Shown piece after piece: positions 31,101 through 45,100 of a stretch of DNA of 64,000 bases; within the stretch, counting starts at the first letter, position 1, and every line of letters begins with the position of its first letter. A program made the translations under genes and the position numbers. The notes beneath the pieces were generated by a model that did no database searches, was not told where the DNA came from, and saw only the letters and a list, made by a program, of their open reading frames with translations. The stretch comes from Echiichthys vipera. Taxonomy: Eukaryota; Chordata; Actinopteri; Perciformes; Trachinidae. The stretch is taken from positions 2,852,466 to 2,916,465 of the forward strand of contig OY829660.1 in the NCBI GenBank assembly GCA_963691815.1. Reading direction: 5' to 3'.

Positions 31101-32539
31101 ATACTGATTACATCCTCTTTTCCTTTACAGATTATTTATGACCCATGGCCAGGCTGCACAGAGACCTGATCTGAACAGAGTGTCAGAATGTGTCTGCATC
31201 AGGCTCTCGAAGCAGTATAGGCTTGCCAGAAATCGGCCACAAGATGCCAAGGGTAGAACCTTGCCAATACCGCAGTCCATAGTGCTCTCCTACACTCACA
31301 TCAAACAACTGCTTGAGGACAGCCGGCAGATACAAGAACAGACTAACTTGTCGCTGGTCACCCTCAACAACACCACAGTGTCTGCTTGGTGAGATACATG
31401 TTTGGCTGCCAACATTAACTATCACTTACACTCACCTAGCTGCACTTGATAAGATACATGTTGAATTAATTTTACATTATTATATTTTTAGGTTGCACGA
31501 AAGACAGCAGAGGGCAAATCGGGACTCATTGCTGCAAGGAACCCTGCTTCCCCAAACCATCTCTGCAGCAAAAGATCCTCTGGTAAAGGCTAGGGATCTT
31601 CCATCTTCACCTGTTCATCATGGACATGAAGTCCTAGAGTTCCAGGAGCCAGAGAATCGGGAGGGCGAGGCAGTTATACGTCAGCGCCGAAGTGTCAGAA
31701 CTGATATAGAACACTACTGTCCTCCTGGTTCTTCTGAATACCAGCAGGGTTACCCACCTCCGGCCCCATCACCTGCCTGGCCCCCATTTGCACAGGGAAA
31801 CCCACCTCCGGCCCCATCACCTTACTGGCCCACATTTGCACAGGGCAACCCACCTCCGGCCCCATCACCTGCCTGGTCCTGGCAGCCACCACCAACTCCT
31901 CCACACCCATTCTACCCTCCAGCCTCCTATCTACCTCCACAAGCAGCCACATCAGAGCTGTCTGCCGGCAACTTAAGTCGGCATCGAAAATGGAGACTGC
32001 AAAAGGCAGCCCTTGAAGACCAGGAGCGTATGGCAAGAGGAGAGCCACCAAAAAAACGTCTGCGCAAAGAAGATTACCATTACCAGTGCAAAACATGTGG
32101 ACAGTCTAAAAATAAGAGCACTGGTCATACACAGGTAAAGGGGAAGTGGTACTGTCCAGCGTCTGGACAGACTGTAGCAGAATGGAAAGACACTCTCAAT
32201 AAGTAGTGGAAGTCTGTTTAAAGAACACTGCCAAGCACTAGTAGCAATTTTTTTTCTATACATGTTTTAATATTGTTTGAGTGTTATTTAACTGAATTTT
32301 TCAAAAGTTTTTGTTTTTTTGGCAAATGTTTTATAAACTTTATTGTACAGTTATACAATCACACCATTGCACTTCATTATACAACTTTTACACTGTTAAA
32401 CTAATGCAACTATTGAACTATTTTATTAAACTGCTATACTACATTATTAAACTATATTATACAGCTATTAATCTATAATGTACAGCTATTGCACAACCTG
32501 ATAACTATTATATTGTAGTACTGTTAAAAGCATTTTATT

Positions 32540-33890
32540 ATTTTCTATATAACTTTATACATACATACAACATATTTACTTTTATTATTTTATGACTGTA
32601 TTATCACTGTTGTTATTCCAACAATAAAAAGCCACTTAGAAACATATTTACTTTTATTATTTTATGACTGTATTATCACTGTTGTTATTCCAACAATAAA
32701 AAGCCACTTAGAAACATATTTACTTTTATTATTTTATCACTGTTGTTATTCCAACAATAAAAAGCCACTGAAAAACATATTTACTTTTATTATTTTATCA
32801 CTGTATTATCACTGTTGTTATTCCAACAATAAAAAGCCACTGAAAAACATATTTACTTGTATAATGTTGTGTATTATCACTGTTGTTATTTCAACAATAA
32901 AAAGCCACTGAAAAACATATTTACTTGTATTATTTTGTGTATTATCACTGTTGTTAACAACTGTTATAAGATCAAACATGGTCTGTGGTGATGTGAGGTG
33001 GGGATTAAGTGATGACTGACTTACAAAATAAATCTACACAGTGTCACATTACAGGAAAGTTATTTGCTGACGTTATTTACCTTACGTTAGTTAGGCAGTA
33101 ACGTTAATGACGAGGCAGTACACTATTAACTGTTACATGTTATCAGAAACAACAAATAGGGTATTTAAAGTGAGTGGGATCGGAATTCAATCTTTATTAA
33201 AATATAAAATGAGCTTTGTGTGACATTAAAACATGTTTTAGTGGCAAAATCACAGCGTATATGACCCTTTTGAAACGTCATTTCCTGCATAATTAGCGGA
33301 GCTGTGTCATGAGTCATGAGTCTATTATCACTGTTGTTATTTCAACAATAAAAAGCCACTGAAAAACATATTTACTTGTATTATTTTGTGTATTATCACT
33401 GTTGTTATTCCAACAATAAAACGCCAAAGAGAAACATATTGACTTTTATTATTTTGTGTATTATCACTGTTGTTAACAACTGTTATAAGATCAAACATGG
33501 TCTGTGGTGATGTGAGGTGGGGATTAAGTGATGACTGACTTACAAAATAAATCTACACAATGTCACATTACAGGAAAGTTATTTGCTGACGTTATTTACC
33601 TTACGTTAGTTAGGCAGTAACGTTAATGACGAGGCAGTACACTATTAACTGTTACATGTTATCAGAAACAACAAATAGGGTATTTAAAGTGACTGGGATC
33701 GGAATTCAATCTTTATTAAAATATACAATGAGCTTTGTGTGACATTAAAACAGGTTTTAGTGGCAATATCACAGCGTATATGACCCTTTTTAAACGTCAT
33801 TTCCCGGCATGCACCTGCATACTTAGCGGAGCTGTGTCATGAGTCATGAGTCTATTATCACTGTTGTTATTTCAACAATAAAAAGCCACT
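32540..33890. repeat. Tail satellite and internal direct repeats (unit 1)
   Basis: Monomers of about 60-70 bp carry CAACAATAAAAAGCCACT and ACATATTTACTTTTATTATT. They are followed by two copies (about 32940-33360 and 33450-33870) of a block of roughly 400-500 bp containing ATCAAACATGGTCTGTGGTG and GGCAGTAACGTTAATGACGA. Each monomer contains an AATAAA hexamer, so transcripts could end at many points. The block copies differ by a few substitutions, so they are older than the unit amplification. Confidence 0.85.
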
Positions 33891-33966
33891 GAGAAACAAC
33901 CCCTCAATGTTTTATTTCTAAGAAAAACACGCGTGGTATAGGACAAAGATGTATTGTATATGATTA

Positions 33967-33979
33967 TCTCTCTCTCTCT

Positions 33980-34022
<43 letters not shown>

Positions 34023-34128
34023 CCTCTTCTCTCTCGCTCTCTCTTCTCTCCCTCTCTCTCCTCTCCTCTCTCTCCCCCCTCTTCCCCCTCCCCTCTTCTT
34101 TTTCCCTCCCCCCCAAGCAGTCCCTTTT
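33967..34128. repeat. (CT)n-rich tract near the right end of unit 1
   Basis: Pyrimidine-only DNA (CTCTCT, TCCCTC, CCCCC) within 10-170 bp of the right terminus. It is repeated in each unit (42000, 50239 and 58273 onward). Confidence 0.93.
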
Positions 34129-34145
34129 GCCCCATCTTATGGTGT

Positions 34146-37100
34146 CACCTCCAGCAACTGGACTGCCTCCGCGGTCCTCACAGGTCCTAACTATGTCCTA
34201 TCGCCTTCATAACAGCTCCACACACGTCCGAACACATCCCACACACGTCCGAACACTTTAGCGACCCCGTTCCTAGCAACTGGGGACAAAGGGGGCGGGG
34301 CGAAGACATGGGGCAAAGACACAGGGCAAAGCAGGGGCAAAGAGACGGGGCAAAGACGGGGGAAAAGGAGGGGGCGGGGAAAGGGGCGGGGAAAGCCAAC
34401 GTTCAAGTTAGGGCCGCGGCATGTTGTTTTTCAAACCGCAGTATCGTTCTCGCTAAAAAAATGACTAAGACAGGTCAACCGGACTCGTACTGGGCAGGAA
34501 TTATGTTCCAGTATGCCCAGGGGCCTTAACGGTTCACAACAGGTAAGAAGCCGGGAGCGAAGAAGTGGAAGACGGCGATTAAAGTCATCGACGACTGCCC
34601 GCTAACGCCGGCATTCAACGTTCCCGTCCGACACCGAGACATTTTCGGCAAGGACATACCCTGCAGATGTGGATACCACAAGGTGAGTGATGTGTACACT
34701 TAATGTATTCATTTGATATAGGACAAGGAGCTTTTCTCCTTCGGTTAACGTCTCTGAATAAACGTATACGTTATTAGCGGTGGTAGCAACGGTTCATATG
34801 CTACTTACAGCGACACGGTTTATAACTACAACTGTACGTAACTCAAAGTTACCTTATTTTATCACTATGAATACCAGTGTGCCCTTTTTATGTTACTGGA
34901 CGTTTTAAAAGCAGCCGATACCACCGCCAAAACTCTAGGTTGTGGCCACTGTATTCATATATATATATATATATATATCTGTTTATACTGTTCCCCATCT
35001 GTTTATACTGTTCTCCATCTGTTTATACTGTTCCCCATCTGTTTATACTGTCTATACTGTTCCCCATCTGTTCATACTGTTCCCCATCTGTTTATACTGT
35101 TTATACTGTTCCCCATCTGTTTATACTGTCTATACTGTTCCCCATCTGTTTATACTGTCTATACTGTTCCCCATCTATTTATACTGTCTATACTGTTCCC
35201 CATCTGTTCATACTGTTCCCCATCTGTTTATACTGTTCATACTGTTCCCCATCTGTTTATACTGTTTATACTGTTCCCCATCTGTTTATACTGTTCCCCA
35301 TCTGTTTATACTGTTCATACTGTTCCCCATCTGTTCATACTGTTCCCCATCTGTTTATACTGTCTATACTGTTCCCCATCTGTTCATACTGTTCCCCATC
35401 TGTTTATACTGTTCATACTGTTCCCCATCTATTTATACTGTCTATACTGTTCCCCATCTGTTCATACTGTTCCCCATCTGTTTATACTGTTCATACTGTT
35501 CCCCATCTGTTTATACTGTTTATACTGTTCCCCATCTGTTTATACTGTCTATACTGTTCCCCATCTGTTTATACTGTTCCACATCTGTTCATACTGTTCC
35601 CCATCTGTTTATACTGTCTATACTGTTCCCCATCTGTTTATACTGTTTATACTGTTCCCCATCTGTTTATACTGTTCCCCATCTGTTTATACTGTCTATA
35701 CTGTTCCCCATCTGTTTATACTGTCTATACTGTTCCCCATCTGTGTCACAGTTCCTCTCTGCTTCACACTCTGCACCTGCTTCAATCTGCCAATCAGACA
35801 CACCCACCCCCCCCCCCCCCCCTAATCAAGCCAACTCCACTCACCTGTGCTCTCTGCTCTGGCTGCATTTAAACCCCAACTCCACACTCACTCATTGCCA
35901 GATTGTTCTTACTCTGCCTGATCTCCCGGTTTCGACCCAGCCTGCCTCTGACTATCCTGCCTGACCGATCGCCTGGAAACCACCTCAGCCTTCCGTCCCT
36001 GACCCCGATCCTCGCCTGTCCCCTTCTGGATTCTGCCTGTCGGCTCCTGTGGCTAACTGGTGGTTACCTGGTTCAGCTCTTCAGAGTGAGTGTAACTCCA
36101 GTCTCCTCTGTGGCTACCTGCAGCGCCGTGACTCTGATTATTCCCTGCACCAAAGCCGATAAAGTTTGTTACCAACGATACCTGCCTGTATTTGTGCTGC
36201 TATTGGGTCCCAACCAAACCCGTTACAATCTGTTTACACTGTTCCCCATCTGTTTATACTGTTCCCCATCTGTTTATATATATATATGTACTTACCAAAC
36301 ACGTGGCTCCACAGTTGTTGAACAGTAAGGTTCAAATAGTATTTTAGACCTATTAATAAGGTTTTCTTGTCTTTTTTCTTTTTAACAGACAAGGACATCT
36401 ACAGGATCAACACCAGCACAGAGCAGCAGCTCTGCTGTTGGACCGCCATCAGCCCCCGCTACCAGGAGCGACCTCAGAGCTGTGAAAATGCCACAATCTG
36501 CCCCAGAGCAAATACGCTGCTCTCTCTGTGGCCAGTTTGTTGAGGTGGAACTGTTCACTGAACACCTTTCTGATTTCCATGCTAAAGAGACCTGTGAGCA
36601 GTGTGGAAAAAGAGTTAGTAGGGCACTTGGGCTGCTGCAGCACATAGAAGAAGGCCATTCTTCCCCACCACCAGCTCCACAGCAGCCTGCACAAGCCCGC
36701 GCTCCATCCCCAGCAGCCACACAAGCCCGCGCTCCATCCCCAGCAGCCACACAAGCCCGCGCTCCATCCCCAGCAGCCACACAAGCCCGTGCTCCATCCC
36801 CAGCAGCCACACAAGCCCACGCTCCAGCTCCACAGCAGCCCACACCTTCTCTGCCCCCTGCCATAACTCACCTGAGGCCACCTGCGATAAACTGGATTGG
36901 CTTTCTGCCGAAGGAGTTTATTACAGTCATTAAGCCTGCTGACAGAGAGTGGAGTGTGGCTGGCGGCATAGCTGACACTGCCACATGTATGACCAATGTG
37001 AGCAATGAGTGTGGGCAGGTCCTAAACTGCGTTCTCACCACTGGTGAAGGACCTGCACTCGACAACCTGTGTCAGGGTATTGTCAAGCGCTGAGGACGCA

Positions 37101-40100
37101 GGGGAGTCAGAGCCACAGGTCATCTATGTTGACAGGGACTGTTGCAGTGAGAAAGGTGTGTGACTTTTCCAGTACAATTGTATTACTCTATTGACATTTA
37201 TAGAAAACCTTCTAGTGCAGGATTTTAATTATGCATTACAACTAAGAGTAAAACACAGCACAATTACATCCCACAGTGTATAAAAACATTTTGTGTTTTA
37301 TTTTGGTAGTATCTTGTCTTATGTGTTCCCATGTGCTGTCTCTTGTTTGATTATTGGCCCTGCCCTACAGTGTTTTACCTGTGTCTTGTTGTCTCCCCTG
37401 TCTGAGTCTATTTAAGTTCGGTTCACTCTTGTCTGTGTAGTTGCCATGCCTTTCCTTCCATCATATCATTGCTTTGTTTTTCATTTGTGCAGGTTTACCC
37501 CAAGTACTTGAGTGGTTTCGGCCGTGGAAGACACGTGTGAGGCTGGACATTTTCCATTTCATTACTTTCCCAGATGTGCATCCTCGAGGACACATCACGC
37601 TGGAATGTCGACCGCGCGCATGAAGCTTTGGATATGAGAGGGGCATCCCAGACGAGGATGTATGATGTCCGTCTCATGTCCAACCTGAATGCCCTTAGCA
37701 ACAGAGTCCTTGGCTGTGCTCTATTACCAGAGTTTGTTCCCCCCGGGAGACCGACTGGTAAGACACTTGTCCTTACAACTGCAAATTTAGTCAAATGTTC
37801 ACATTTCACTCATACCATTAGAGTAGATATTTCTATTCTTGTGAATTCAAAATGCTGTCCCCCCCTCCCTCCAACAGGTGAGCCGATTGCTGTTGAATAC
37901 TTGCTGTCACAGTCAGACAGAGGCGACCTGCTCAGTATTCAACAGCATGAAGAACTGGGGGACATCTTGCCTGACCTGCAGGTAGAAGATCAGGAGGATG
38001 AGTTGCTTTTCCACACGATAAGTGCCAAAGCTGACACACCTCAGGTAATCATCCACTTCATGATCATCTGTCATTAAAACATTAATATACAGCAAAGTTA
38101 TTGAAATTAGTGTGCGATTCTTTGAGCTCTCAAGATAAGTTCCGTGACAAACGGCTGTGTCAATTTATTTGGGTAATTTTTATCCTTCCAATCAAAATAA
38201 TGTTTTTACAAGCTGTGACAGTTGTTTTGATTTGAATTTGCCTCTACACAGAGGTTAGGTCGAAGTCTTTTTTGTTTGCTTATTTCAATATCCTACCAGT
38301 CTATTTGTTCTGATCAGGTCTCTGAGAAGGACACTCAATCCAGCCTGAAATACATATAGGTGAAATAAAAGGACTAAATAATAAAGTGATCCTTTTTTGC
38401 TGTTTTCTCCTCATTTCCAGGAGCCCAATTTTGACCGAGGTGTGTGCCAAAGTCCCGACATGTCAGCCAATACCTGGTGGCTGCCATCAGCGCCTGCTAC
38501 ACCGAGCAGCTCAGCTGAAAGACCGCCGTCAGCCTCCCCTACACAGAGCAGCCCTGCAGACGTAAGACAGCTAAAGTGTAAACTATTTTTGCCCCGATAT
38601 TACAATTTGCCTCTGTGGGCTCAAAATTGATATGACCAATAAAAATGTATCTGTTCTAATTCTTTTCAGGAGGAGCGATGTGACACAAGAGGTGTTCCAG
38701 GATGGGAGAAAGTGGAAACCTTAGCTGACTACCTGCTCAACCTCAACTTCACAATAACAGCACTCTCAACAAGAGAGGCTACTGATATTGTGCGGCTGTA
38801 TTCTTTCCTTTGCCCAATGGACAAGATGCCGTCAAAGAAGACTACCTTGACAGGGTCATGGAGGGCTTCCAGAAAAAGAAGCGGCTCTGCCCCTGGTCAA
38901 CAAGCATCTGAAAGGTGAACACTGTAGAAGATATACACACTATGTACTACACATCTATCATATTAATCGTTATCAAATGTTAAAGTCAGTGGTATTTCAC
39001 AGAAGCAGAGTCATGTTCTATATGTCTTAATAAGACTCTTTGGCAACAGATACACTATAAATACTAAAAGAATGATACTGTAACACAGTACCTATGTTTA
39101 ACAAATGATCAGTGTTGGAAATGTATGTGGTTTAATACTGATTACATCCTCTTTTCCTTTACAGATTATTTATGACCCATGGCCAGGCTGCACAGAGACC
39201 TGATCTGAACAGAGTGTCAGAATGTGTCTGCATCAGGCTCTCGAAGCAGTATAGGCTTGCCAGAAATCGGCCACAAGATGCCAAGGGTAGAACCTTGCCA
39301 ATACCGCAGTCCATAGTGCTCTCCTACACTCACATCAAACAACTGCTTGAGGACAGCCGGCAGATACAAGAACAGACTAACTTGTCGCTGGTCACCCTCA
39401 ACAACACCACAGTGTCTGCTTGGTGAGATACATGTTTGGCTGCCAACATTAACTATCACTTACACTCACCTAGCTGCACTTGATAAGATACATGTTGAAT
39501 TAATTTTACATTATTATATTTTTAGGTTGCACGAAAGACAGCAGAGGGCAAATCGGGACTCATTGCTGCAAGGAACCCTGCTTCCCCAAACCATCTCTGC
39601 AGCAAAAGATCCTCTGGTAAAGGCTAGGGATCTTCCATCTTCACCTGTTCATCATGGACATGAAGTCCTAGAGTTCCAGGAGCCAGAGAATCGGGAGGGC
39701 GAGGCAGTTATACGTCAGCGCCGAAGTGTCAGAACTGATATAGAACACTACTGTCCTCCTGGTTCTTCTGAATACCAGCAGGGTTACCCACCTCCGGCCC
39801 CATCACCTGCCTGGCCCCCATTTGCACAGGGAAACCCACCTCCGGCCCCATCACCTTACTGGCCCACATTTGCACAGGGCAACCCACCTCCGGCCCCATC
39901 ACCTGCCTGGTCCTGGCAGCCACCACCAACTCCTCCACACCCATTCTACCCTCCAGCCTCCTATCTACCTCCACAAGCAGCCACATCAGAGCTGTCTGCC
40001 GGCAACTTAAGTCGGCATCGAAAATGGAGACTGCAAAAGGCAGCCCTTGAAGACCAGGAGCGTATGGCAAGAGGAGAGCCACCAAAAAAACGTCTGCGCA

Positions 40101-42013
40101 AAGAAGATTACCATTACCAGTGCAAAACATGTGGACAGTCTAAAAATAAGAGCACTGGTCATACACAGGTAAAGGGGAAGTGGTACTGTCCAGCGTCTGG
40201 ACAGACTGTAGCAGAATGGAAAGACACTCTCAATAAGTAGTGGAAGTCTGTTTAAAGAACACTGCCAAGCACTAGTAGCAATTTTTTTTCTATACATGTT
40301 TTAATATTGTTTGAGTGTTATTTAACTGAATTTTTCAAAAGTTTTTGTTTTTTTGGCAAATGTTTTATAAACTTTATTGTACAGTTATACAATCACACCA
40401 TTGCACTTCATTATACAACTTTTACACTGTTAAACTAATGCAACTATTGAACTATTTTATTAAACTGCTATACTACATTATTAAACTATATTATACAGCT
40501 ATTAATCTATAATGTACAGCTATTGCACAACCTGATAACTATTATATTGTAGTACTGTTAAAAGCATTTTATTATTTTCTATATAACTTTATACATACAT
40601 ACAACATATTTACTTTTATTATTTTATGACTGTATTATCACTGTTGTTATTCCAACAATAAAAAGCCACTTAGAAACATATTTACTTTTATTATTTTATG
40701 ACTGTATTATCACTGTTGTTATTCCAACAATAAAAAGCCACTTAGAAACATATTTACTTTTATTATTTTATCACTGTTGTTATTCCAACAATAAAAAGCC
40801 ACTGAAAAACATATTTACTTTTATTATTTTATCACTGTATTATCACTGTTGTTATTCCAACAATAAAAAGCCACTGAAAAACATATTTACTTGTATAATG
40901 TTGTGTATTATCACTGTTGTTATTTCAACAATAAAAAGCCACTGAAAAACATATTTACTTGTATTATTTTGTGTATTATCACTGTTGTTAACAACTGTTA
41001 TAAGATCAAACATGGTCTGTGGTGATGTGAGGTGGGGATTAAGTGATGACTGACTTACAAAATAAATCTACACAGTGTCACATTACAGGAAAGTTATTTG
41101 CTGACGTTATTTACCTTACGTTAGTTAGGCAGTAACGTTAATGACGAGGCAGTACACTATTAACTGTTACATGTTATCAGAAACAACAAATAGGGTATTT
41201 AAAGTGAGTGGGATCGGAATTCAATCTTTATTAAAATATAAAATGAGCTTTGTGTGACATTAAAACATGTTTTAGTGGCAAAATCACAGCGTATATGACC
41301 CTTTTGAAACGTCATTTCCTGCATAATTAGCGGAGCTGTGTCATGAGTCATGAGTCTATTATCACTGTTGTTATTTCAACAATAAAAAGCCACTGAAAAA
41401 CATATTTACTTGTATTATTTTGTGTATTATCACTGTTGTTATTCCAACAATAAAACGCCAAAGAGAAACATATTGACTTTTATTATTTTGTGTATTATCA
41501 CTGTTGTTAACAACTGTTATAAGATCAAACATGGTCTGTGGTGATGTGAGGTGGGGATTAAGTGATGACTGACTTACAAAATAAATCTACACAATGTCAC
41601 ATTACAGGAAAGTTATTTGCTGACGTTATTTACCTTACGTTAGTTAGGCAGTAACGTTAATGACGAGGCAGTACACTATTAACTGTTACATGTTATCAGA
41701 AACAACAAATAGGGTATTTAAAGTGACTGGGATCGGAATTCAATCTTTATTAAAATATACAATGAGCTTTGTGTGACATTAAAACAGGTTTTAGTGGCAA
41801 TATCACAGCGTATATGACCCTTTTTAAACGTCATTTCCCGGCATGCACCTGCATACTTAGCGGAGCTGTGTCATGAGTCATGAGTCTATTATCACTGTTG
41901 TTATTTCAACAATAAAAAGCCACTGAGAAACAACCCCTCAATGTTTTATTTCTAAGAAAAACACGCGTGGTATAGGACAAAGATGTATTGTATATGATTA
42001 TCTCTCTCTCTCT

Positions 42014-42056
<43 letters not shown>

Positions 42057-42171
42057 CCTCTTCTCTCTCGCTCTCTCTTCTCTCCCTCTCTCTCCTCTCC
42101 TCTCTCTCCCCCCTCTTCCCCCTCCCCTCTTCTTTTTCCCTCCCCCCCAAGCAGTCCCTTTTGCCCCATCT
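34146..42171 (+). mobile_element. Element unit 2 (8026 bp)
   Basis: Same content and order as unit 1 at an offset of 8035 (8034 after the poly-C run). No other difference was noticed by eye. Confidence 0.9.
34461..40240 (+). pseudogene. Transposase-like gene, broken (unit 2)
   Basis: Exon 1 at 34461-34682; exons 2-8 at the unit 1 positions plus 8034 (36389-37155, 37493-37757, 37878-38044, 38421-38561, 38670-38914, 39165-39422, 39526-40240). It carries the same premature TAA, the same stop after GIVKR and the same frame break in exon 3 as unit 1, so these lesions predate the array. Confidence 0.75.
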
Positions 42172-42179
42172 TATGGTGT

Positions 42180-45100
42180 CACCTCCAGCAACTGGACTGC
42201 CTCCGCGGTCCTCACAGGTCCTAACTATGTCCTATCGCCTTCATAACAGCTCCACACACGTCCGAACACATCCCACACACGTCCGAACACTTTAGCGACC
42301 CCGTTCCTAGCAACTGGGGACAAAGGGGGCGGGGCGAAGACATGGGGCAAAGACACAGGGCAAAGCAGGGGCAAAGAGACGGGGCAAAGACGGGGGAAAA
42401 GGAGGGGGCGGGGAAAGGGGCGGGGAAAGCCAACGTTCAAGTTAGGGCCGCGGCATGTTGTTTTTCAAACCGCAGTATCGTTCTCGCTAAAAAAATGACT
42501 AAGACAGGTCAACCGGACTCGTACTGGGCAGGAATTATGTTCCAGTATGCCCAGGGGCCTTAACGGTTCACAACAGGTAAGAAGCCGGGAGCGAAGAAGT
42601 GGAAGACGGCGATTAAAGTCATCGACGACTGCCCGCTAACGCCGGCATTCAACGTTCCCGTCCGACACCGAGACATTTTCGGCAAGGACATACCCTGCAG
42701 ATGTGGATACCACAAGGTGAGTGATGTGTACACTTAATGTATTCATTTGATATAGGACAAGGAGCTTTTCTCCTTCGGTTAACGTCTCTGAATAAACGTA
42801 TACGTTATTAGCGGTGGTAGCAACGGTTCATATGCTACTTACAGCGACACGGTTTATAACTACAACTGTACGTAACTCAAAGTTACCTTATTTTATCACT
42901 ATGAATACCAGTGTGCCCTTTTTATGTTACTGGACGTTTTAAAAGCAGCCGATACCACCGCCAAAACTCTAGGTTGTGGCCACTGTATTCATATATATAT
43001 ATATATATATATCTGTTTATACTGTTCCCCATCTGTTTATACTGTTCTCCATCTGTTTATACTGTTCCCCATCTGTTTATACTGTCTATACTGTTCCCCA
43101 TCTGTTCATACTGTTCCCCATCTGTTTATACTGTTTATACTGTTCCCCATCTGTTTATACTGTCTATACTGTTCCCCATCTGTTTATACTGTCTATACTG
43201 TTCCCCATCTATTTATACTGTCTATACTGTTCCCCATCTGTTCATACTGTTCCCCATCTGTTTATACTGTTCATACTGTTCCCCATCTGTTTATACTGTT
43301 TATACTGTTCCCCATCTGTTTATACTGTTCCCCATCTGTTTATACTGTTCATACTGTTCCCCATCTGTTCATACTGTTCCCCATCTGTTTATACTGTCTA
43401 TACTGTTCCCCATCTGTTCATACTGTTCCCCATCTGTTTATACTGTTCATACTGTTCCCCATCTATTTATACTGTCTATACTGTTCCCCATCTGTTCATA
43501 CTGTTCCCCATCTGTTTATACTGTTCATACTGTTCCCCATCTGTTTATACTGTTTATACTGTTCCCCATCTGTTTATACTGTCTATACTGTTCCCCATCT
43601 GTTTATACTGTTCCACATCTGTTCATACTGTTCCCCATCTGTTTATACTGTCTATACTGTTCCCCATCTGTTTATACTGTTTATACTGTTCCCCATCTGT
43701 TTATACTGTTCCCCATCTGTTTATACTGTCTATACTGTTCCCCATCTGTTTATACTGTCTATACTGTTCCCCATCTGTGTCACAGTTCCTCTCTGCTTCA
43801 CACTCTGCACCTGCTTCAATCTGCCAATCAGACACACCCACCCCCCCCCCCCCCCCTAATCAAGCCAACTCCACTCACCTGTGCTCTCTGCTCTGGCTGC
43901 ATTTAAACCCCAACTCCACACTCACTCATTGCCAGATTGTTCTTACTCTGCCTGATCTCCCGGTTTCGACCCAGCCTGCCTCTGACTATCCTGCCTGACC
44001 GATCGCCTGGAAACCACCTCAGCCTTCCGTCCCTGACCCCGATCCTCGCCTGTCCCCTTCTGGATTCTGCCTGTCGGCTCCTGTGGCTAACTGGTGGTTA
44101 CCTGGTTCAGCTCTTCAGAGTGAGTGTAACTCCAGTCTCCTCTGTGGCTACCTGCAGCGCCGTGACTCTGATTATTCCCTGCACCAAAGCCGATAAAGTT
44201 TGTTACCAACGATACCTGCCTGTATTTGTGCTGCTATTGGGTCCCAACCAAACCCGTTACAATCTGTTTACACTGTTCCCCATCTGTTTATACTGTTCCC
44301 CATCTGTTTATATATATATATGTACTTACCAAACACGTGGCTCCACAGTTGTTGAACAGTAAGGTTCAAATAGTATTTTAGACCTATTAATAAGGTTTTC
44401 TTGTCTTTTTTCTTTTTAACAGACAAGGACATCTACAGGATCAACACCAGCACAGAGCAGCAGCTCTGCTGTTGGACCGCCATCAGCCCCCGCTACCAGG
44501 AGCGACCTCAGAGCTGTGAAAATGCCACAATCTGCCCCAGAGCAAATACGCTGCTCTCTCTGTGGCCAGTTTGTTGAGGTGGAACTGTTCACTGAACACC
44601 TTTCTGATTTCCATGCTAAAGAGACCTGTGAGCAGTGTGGAAAAAGAGTTAGTAGGGCACTTGGGCTGCTGCAGCACATAGAAGAAGGCCATTCTTCCCC
44701 ACCACCAGCTCCACAGCAGCCTGCACAAGCCCGCGCTCCATCCCCAGCAGCCACACAAGCCCGCGCTCCATCCCCAGCAGCCACACAAGCCCGCGCTCCA
44801 TCCCCAGCAGCCACACAAGCCCGTGCTCCATCCCCAGCAGCCACACAAGCCCACGCTCCAGCTCCACAGCAGCCCACACCTTCTCTGCCCCCTGCCATAA
44901 CTCACCTGAGGCCACCTGCGATAAACTGGATTGGCTTTCTGCCGAAGGAGTTTATTACAGTCATTAAGCCTGCTGACAGAGAGTGGAGTGTGGCTGGCGG
45001 CATAGCTGACACTGCCACATGTATGACCAATGTGAGCAATGAGTGTGGGCAGGTCCTAAACTGCGTTCTCACCACTGGTGAAGGACCTGCACTCGACAAC

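Larger units (their letters stand above)
26426..32206 (+). pseudogene. Transposase-like gene of the element, broken (unit 1)
   Basis: Eight exons fit splice consensus and phase: 26426-26647, 28355-29121, 29459-29723, 29844-30010, 30387-30527, 30636-30880, 31131-31388, 31492-32206. Exon 2 encodes two C2H2 fingers (CSLCGQF..HLSDFH and CEQCGKR..HIEEGH) and an Ala/Pro repeat. Next come YVDRDCC, WFRPWK..VRLDIFHF and MYDVRLMSNLNALSNRVLG. The C-terminus has THGQAAQRPDLNRVSECVC, a Pro-rich stretch and YQCKTCGQ..YCPASGQ. I recognise this order from an abundant, unnamed fish repeat-encoded family; its Asp motifs suggest a DDE-type transposase (inference from memory). Lesions: TAA at 26492, a frameshift before TGA at 29057, a frame change plus missing sequence at about 29535, and, compared with the family, loss of the region that should hold the first acidic residue. 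It is not functional as transposase; the C-terminal exons remain open. Confidence 0.75.
26111..34137 (+). mobile_element. Element unit 1 (8027 bp)
   Basis: Order inside the unit: left end CACCTCCAGC; G-rich GC-box region (26240-26360); exon 1 of the transposase-like pseudogene; 20-bp minisatellite (26942-27708); nested solo LTR (27709-28193); exons 2-8 (28355-32206); AT-rich tail with minisatellite and two ~520-bp direct repeats (32540-33890); CT tract (33967-34128); right end GCCCCATCT. The 7-mer GGACTGC occurs at positions 15-21 from the left end (26125-26131). Its reverse complement lies 15-21 from the right end, so the termini may be weak inverted repeats. It has one more C than the other units in the poly-C at about 27771-27789. 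Confidence 0.88.

Noticed and set aside
33872..34190. Arg/Glu-rich and Ser/Leu-rich ORFs at unit ends
   Set aside because: Translations of the (CT)n tract on either strand.
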